NCBI GenBank assembly: GCA_023229605.1 | Contig: JALNYY010000006.1 | Location: forward strand, 1 to 64,000 | Source of the DNA: Methylobacter sp. | GTDB lineage: Bacteria; Pseudomonadota; Gammaproteobacteria; Methylococcales; Methylomonadaceae | Length of the DNA stretch: 64,000 nt | Direction of reading: 5' to 3' | Part shown: positions 61,994 to 64,000 of the stretch, piece by piece | How positions within the stretch are numbered: the first letter of the stretch is position 1 | How the letters are laid out: the number at the start of each line of letters is the position of its first letter | Made by a program: the position numbers and the translations under genes | Notes under the pieces: generated by a model | Seen by the model: only the letters and a program-made list of their open reading frames with translations | What the model was told of the DNA's origin: nothing | Database searches by the model: none

Positions 61994-64000
61994 ATGACAC
62001 GTTTTAATTTGGCATTGCGGCTGCTATGGCGCGACAGCCGTTCCGGCGAATTGACCATACTGATACTCGCTTTGATCATTGCGGTCACCAGCTCGACCGC
62101 CGTATCGCTGTTTGCTGACCGCCTGCAACGCACCATGACCACCCAGGCGGCGGAATTTCTGGCGGCCGATCTAGTGATTGCAAGTCCGAGCACGATTCCT
62201 GCCGAATGGCTGTCCAAGGCAACGCAGCTCAATCTCGCTCAAGCGCAAACGCTTGAATTTTCCAGCGTGCTGATCGAGCATGACGAGCTATTGCTGGCTG
62301 GTATTAAGGCGGTCAGTTCCGCTTATCCGTTGCGTGGTTTTTTAAAAACAACTGGCGCGGCGATCGCCAGGGATGGTGTGAATGCCGCAAGCCAGTCGGG
62401 AACAGGTGCGGCGCCGGCTGAAACTATCGAACACACAGGTCCGAAACCCGGAACCGCCTGGGTTGAAAACCGCATCCTGTCCGCGCTTAAACTTAACTTG
62501 GGCGACATGTTAACTGTCGGCGAAAAAAAACTGACCGTCAGCAACGTCATTACTTACGAACCCGACAAACGCGGCGATTTGTACAGCTTCTCACCGCGCG
62601 TGATGATGAATGCAGCCGATTTGCAGGCGACCGGCATTTTGCAGCCGGGCAGCCATGTGCATTATTTCTTCCAGTTCAGCGGCGACAGCAAAACCTTAAC
62701 CGAGTTCAATCGCTGGATCAAGCCGCAGCTGAATCCGTCCCAGCGCGTCATGGACATCCATGACGACCGCCCGGAGCTGGGCTCGGCGCTGGAACGCGCT
62801 GAACGCTATCTGGGCTTGTCCAGCATTGTCGTCATCTTGATTTCCGGCGTAGCGATTGCAATGGCGACGCGGCGCTATACCGAACGGCACTTTAACGCCA
62901 CCGCGATTTTGCGTTGTCTGGGCTGCAAACAGAACGAAATCCTCTGGCTATACGGCAGCCAGTTTGTGGTTTTGGGTTTAGTAGCCAGCGCCATAGGTTG
63001 CCTGCTGGGCTGGTTTGCTCAAGAAGCGTTGTTCCGTTTATTAAGATCATTATTGCCCCAGCAAGTCGCCAACCCAAGCTTGTTGGCGGTTTTTTTCGGA
63101 TTTATCATCGGCATGGCGATTCTGCTGGGTTTCGCGCTGCCGCCGTTATTGCGCCTTAAAAAAGTTTCGCCTTTACGGGTGCTGCGCCGCGAACTGGAGC
63201 CTTTGCCCAGCAGCGCATGGCTGGTTTACGGCTTGTCGATCGGTATTGTCGGCGTATTGATCTGGCGTTATACCGATGATCTGAGCCTGACCGCGACCAT
63301 TATCGGCGTCGGCTTGAGTTCCTTGCTGCTGTTCGGTTTGCTGGTTTATGGCTTGCTGAGGTTTAGCCGGAGACTGTTGCCGCATCTTGGCCTGACCTGG
63401 CGCTTCGGCTTGCAGGGTTTGTTAAAGAACAGCCGGAGCAGCGTCGGTCAAATGCTGGCTTTCAGCCTCACGCTGGTGGCGATGGTGCTCAGTTTTACCG
63501 TGCGTACCGATTTAATCGATAACTGGCAAAAACAGCTGCCCGATAATGCGCCTAACCATTTCGCGCTGAATATTTTTCCCGATCAACAGCCGGGGTTTCA
63601 ACAGGACCTGCAACAGCAACAAATCAACGGCAGCCGGTTTTATCCGGTGGTCAGAGGCCGATTGGTGGCGATCAACAACACGCCGGTGCAGCAAATCGTC
63701 AGCAAGGACTCGCAAGGCGAAAGCGCGACCCATCGGGAATTAAGCCTTACCTGGAGCAAAGACCTGCCTGAGGACAATAACATCACCGCCGGAAGCTGGT
63801 GGAAAGATGCGCAAACCGGTTTGGTTTCCGTCGAACAGAAATTGGCCGACAGCCTGAAAATAAAGTTGGGCGACCTGTTAACTTTTACCGTTGGCAGCCG
63901 GCAGTTTACCGCGACCGTTGCCGGCATCAGGGAACTTCGCTGGGATACCATGAAGCCGAACTTTTATATGATTTTTTCGCCCGGCACGCTGGACGAGTTC
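61994..64000 (+). CDS. ybbP: FtsX-family ABC permease YbbP (cut by window edge)
   Basis: The frame starts MTRFNLALRLLWRDSRSGEL and is open for 669 codons to the window edge. It has an N-terminal membrane segment (ILILALIIAVTSSTAVSLF), a large periplasmic domain, and the first FtsX core of four segments (IVVILISGVAIAMATRRY and onward), then the start of a second periplasmic region. The usual length is about 800 residues, so the last membrane segments are missing. It is the partner of YbbA. Confidence 0.92.
   Translation, partial: MTRFNLALRLLWRDSRSGELTILILALIIAVTSSTAVSLFADRLQRTMTTQAAEFLAADLVIASPSTIPAEWLSKATQLNLAQAQTLEFSSVLIEHDELLLAGIKAVSSAYPLRGFLKTTGAAIARDGVNAASQSGTGAAPAETIEHTGPKPGTAWVENRILSALKLNLGDMLTVGEKKLTVSNVITYEPDKRGDLYSFSPRVMMNAADLQATGILQPGSHVHYFFQFSGDSKTLTEFNRWIKPQLNPSQRVMDIHDDRPELGSALERAERYLGLSSIVVILISGVAIAMATRRYTERHFNATAILRCLGCKQNEILWLYGSQFVVLGLVASAIGCLLGWFAQEALFRLLRSLLPQQVANPSLLAVFFGFIIGMAILLGFALPPLLRLKKVSPLRVLRRELEPLPSSAWLVYGLSIGIVGVLIWRYTDDLSLTATIIGVGLSSLLLFGLLVYGLLRFSRRLLPHLGLTWRFGLQGLLKNSRSSVGQMLAFSLTLVAMVLSFTVRTDLIDNWQKQLPDNAPNHFALNIFPDQQPGFQQDLQQQQINGSRFYPVVRGRLVAINNTPVQQIVSKDSQGESATHRELSLTWSKDLPEDNNITAGSWWKDAQTGLVSVEQKLADSLKIKLGDLLTFTVGSRQFTATVAGIRELRWDTMKPNFYMIFSPGTLDEF

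Noticed and set aside
1..64000. tRNA, rRNA or CRISPR loci
   Set aside because: Reading both strands showed no cloverleaf-type GGTTCGAATCC arms, rRNA stretches or regularly spaced direct repeats. A covariance-model scan would be needed to exclude tRNA fully.

Overview
The window looks like chromosome of a mid-GC gammaproteobacterium. The pilT-yggS pair, a complete sulfate ABC transporter with a CysB-type regulator, baeSR-tolC-mdtABC, tesA-ybbA-ybbP, rdgC, two sterol-desaturase-family genes and several families of dispersed palindromic repeats all fit this. A Methylococcales-type methanotroph is my best guess, but no diagnostic C1 gene is present, so the placement is an inference. No rRNA, tRNA, CRISPR array or intact transposase was seen.

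Layout. 1-6559: start of rdgC, then a tightly packed, visibly AT-richer minus-strand operon: C5-cytosine methyltransferase, a protein with two GHKL ATPase modules, a receiver-domain protein, and a Vsr nick endonuclease. It looks like a methylation-linked defence or epigenetic system with a built-in histidine kinase/response regulator pair, and is the most unusual coding module here. 7109-12600: TauE-like exporter, pilT, yggS, phosphoesterase, membrane protein. 12613-16248: RNase T2, a stretch of gene wreckage (histidine phosphatase, helicase, chemotaxis receptor fragments), a short TauE-like protein, hicAB and an orphan membrane protein. 16331-26288: a giant FAD/Fe-S oxidoreductase, a YHYH protein, YihY, a sterol-desaturase-like protein facing a truncated cysB copy, and three small envelope proteins.

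26824-44833 is a sulfur-assimilation region. It holds cysK, epsC, a family 2A encapsulin shell and its cysteine desulfurase cargo; cysB; sbp-cysT-cysW-cysA; a porin with a YezD-like protein; a second sterol-desaturase-like gene; and two cyclic-di-GMP-type genes. Five promoters here share one architecture: an ATATCT/TTATCT box, then ATCGTTT (GTCGTTT at one site) starting exactly 33 bases later, then a -10 hexamer after 21 or 22 further bases. They point at sbp, yezD-porin, the second sterol-desaturase-like gene, the PAS-GGDEF-EAL gene, and a putative 120-nt RNA upstream of an EAL-like gene. I read this as a sulfur-starvation regulon, probably under the CysB-type regulator.

45256-56362: the BaeSR two-component system followed by TolC/MdtABC-type efflux genes. 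56568-64000: NfeD/QmcA membrane pair, small membrane and methyltransferase-like genes, a DUF5765-like membrane protein, a GlcG/HbpS-like protein, and tesA divergent from ybbA-ybbP, the last running off the right edge.
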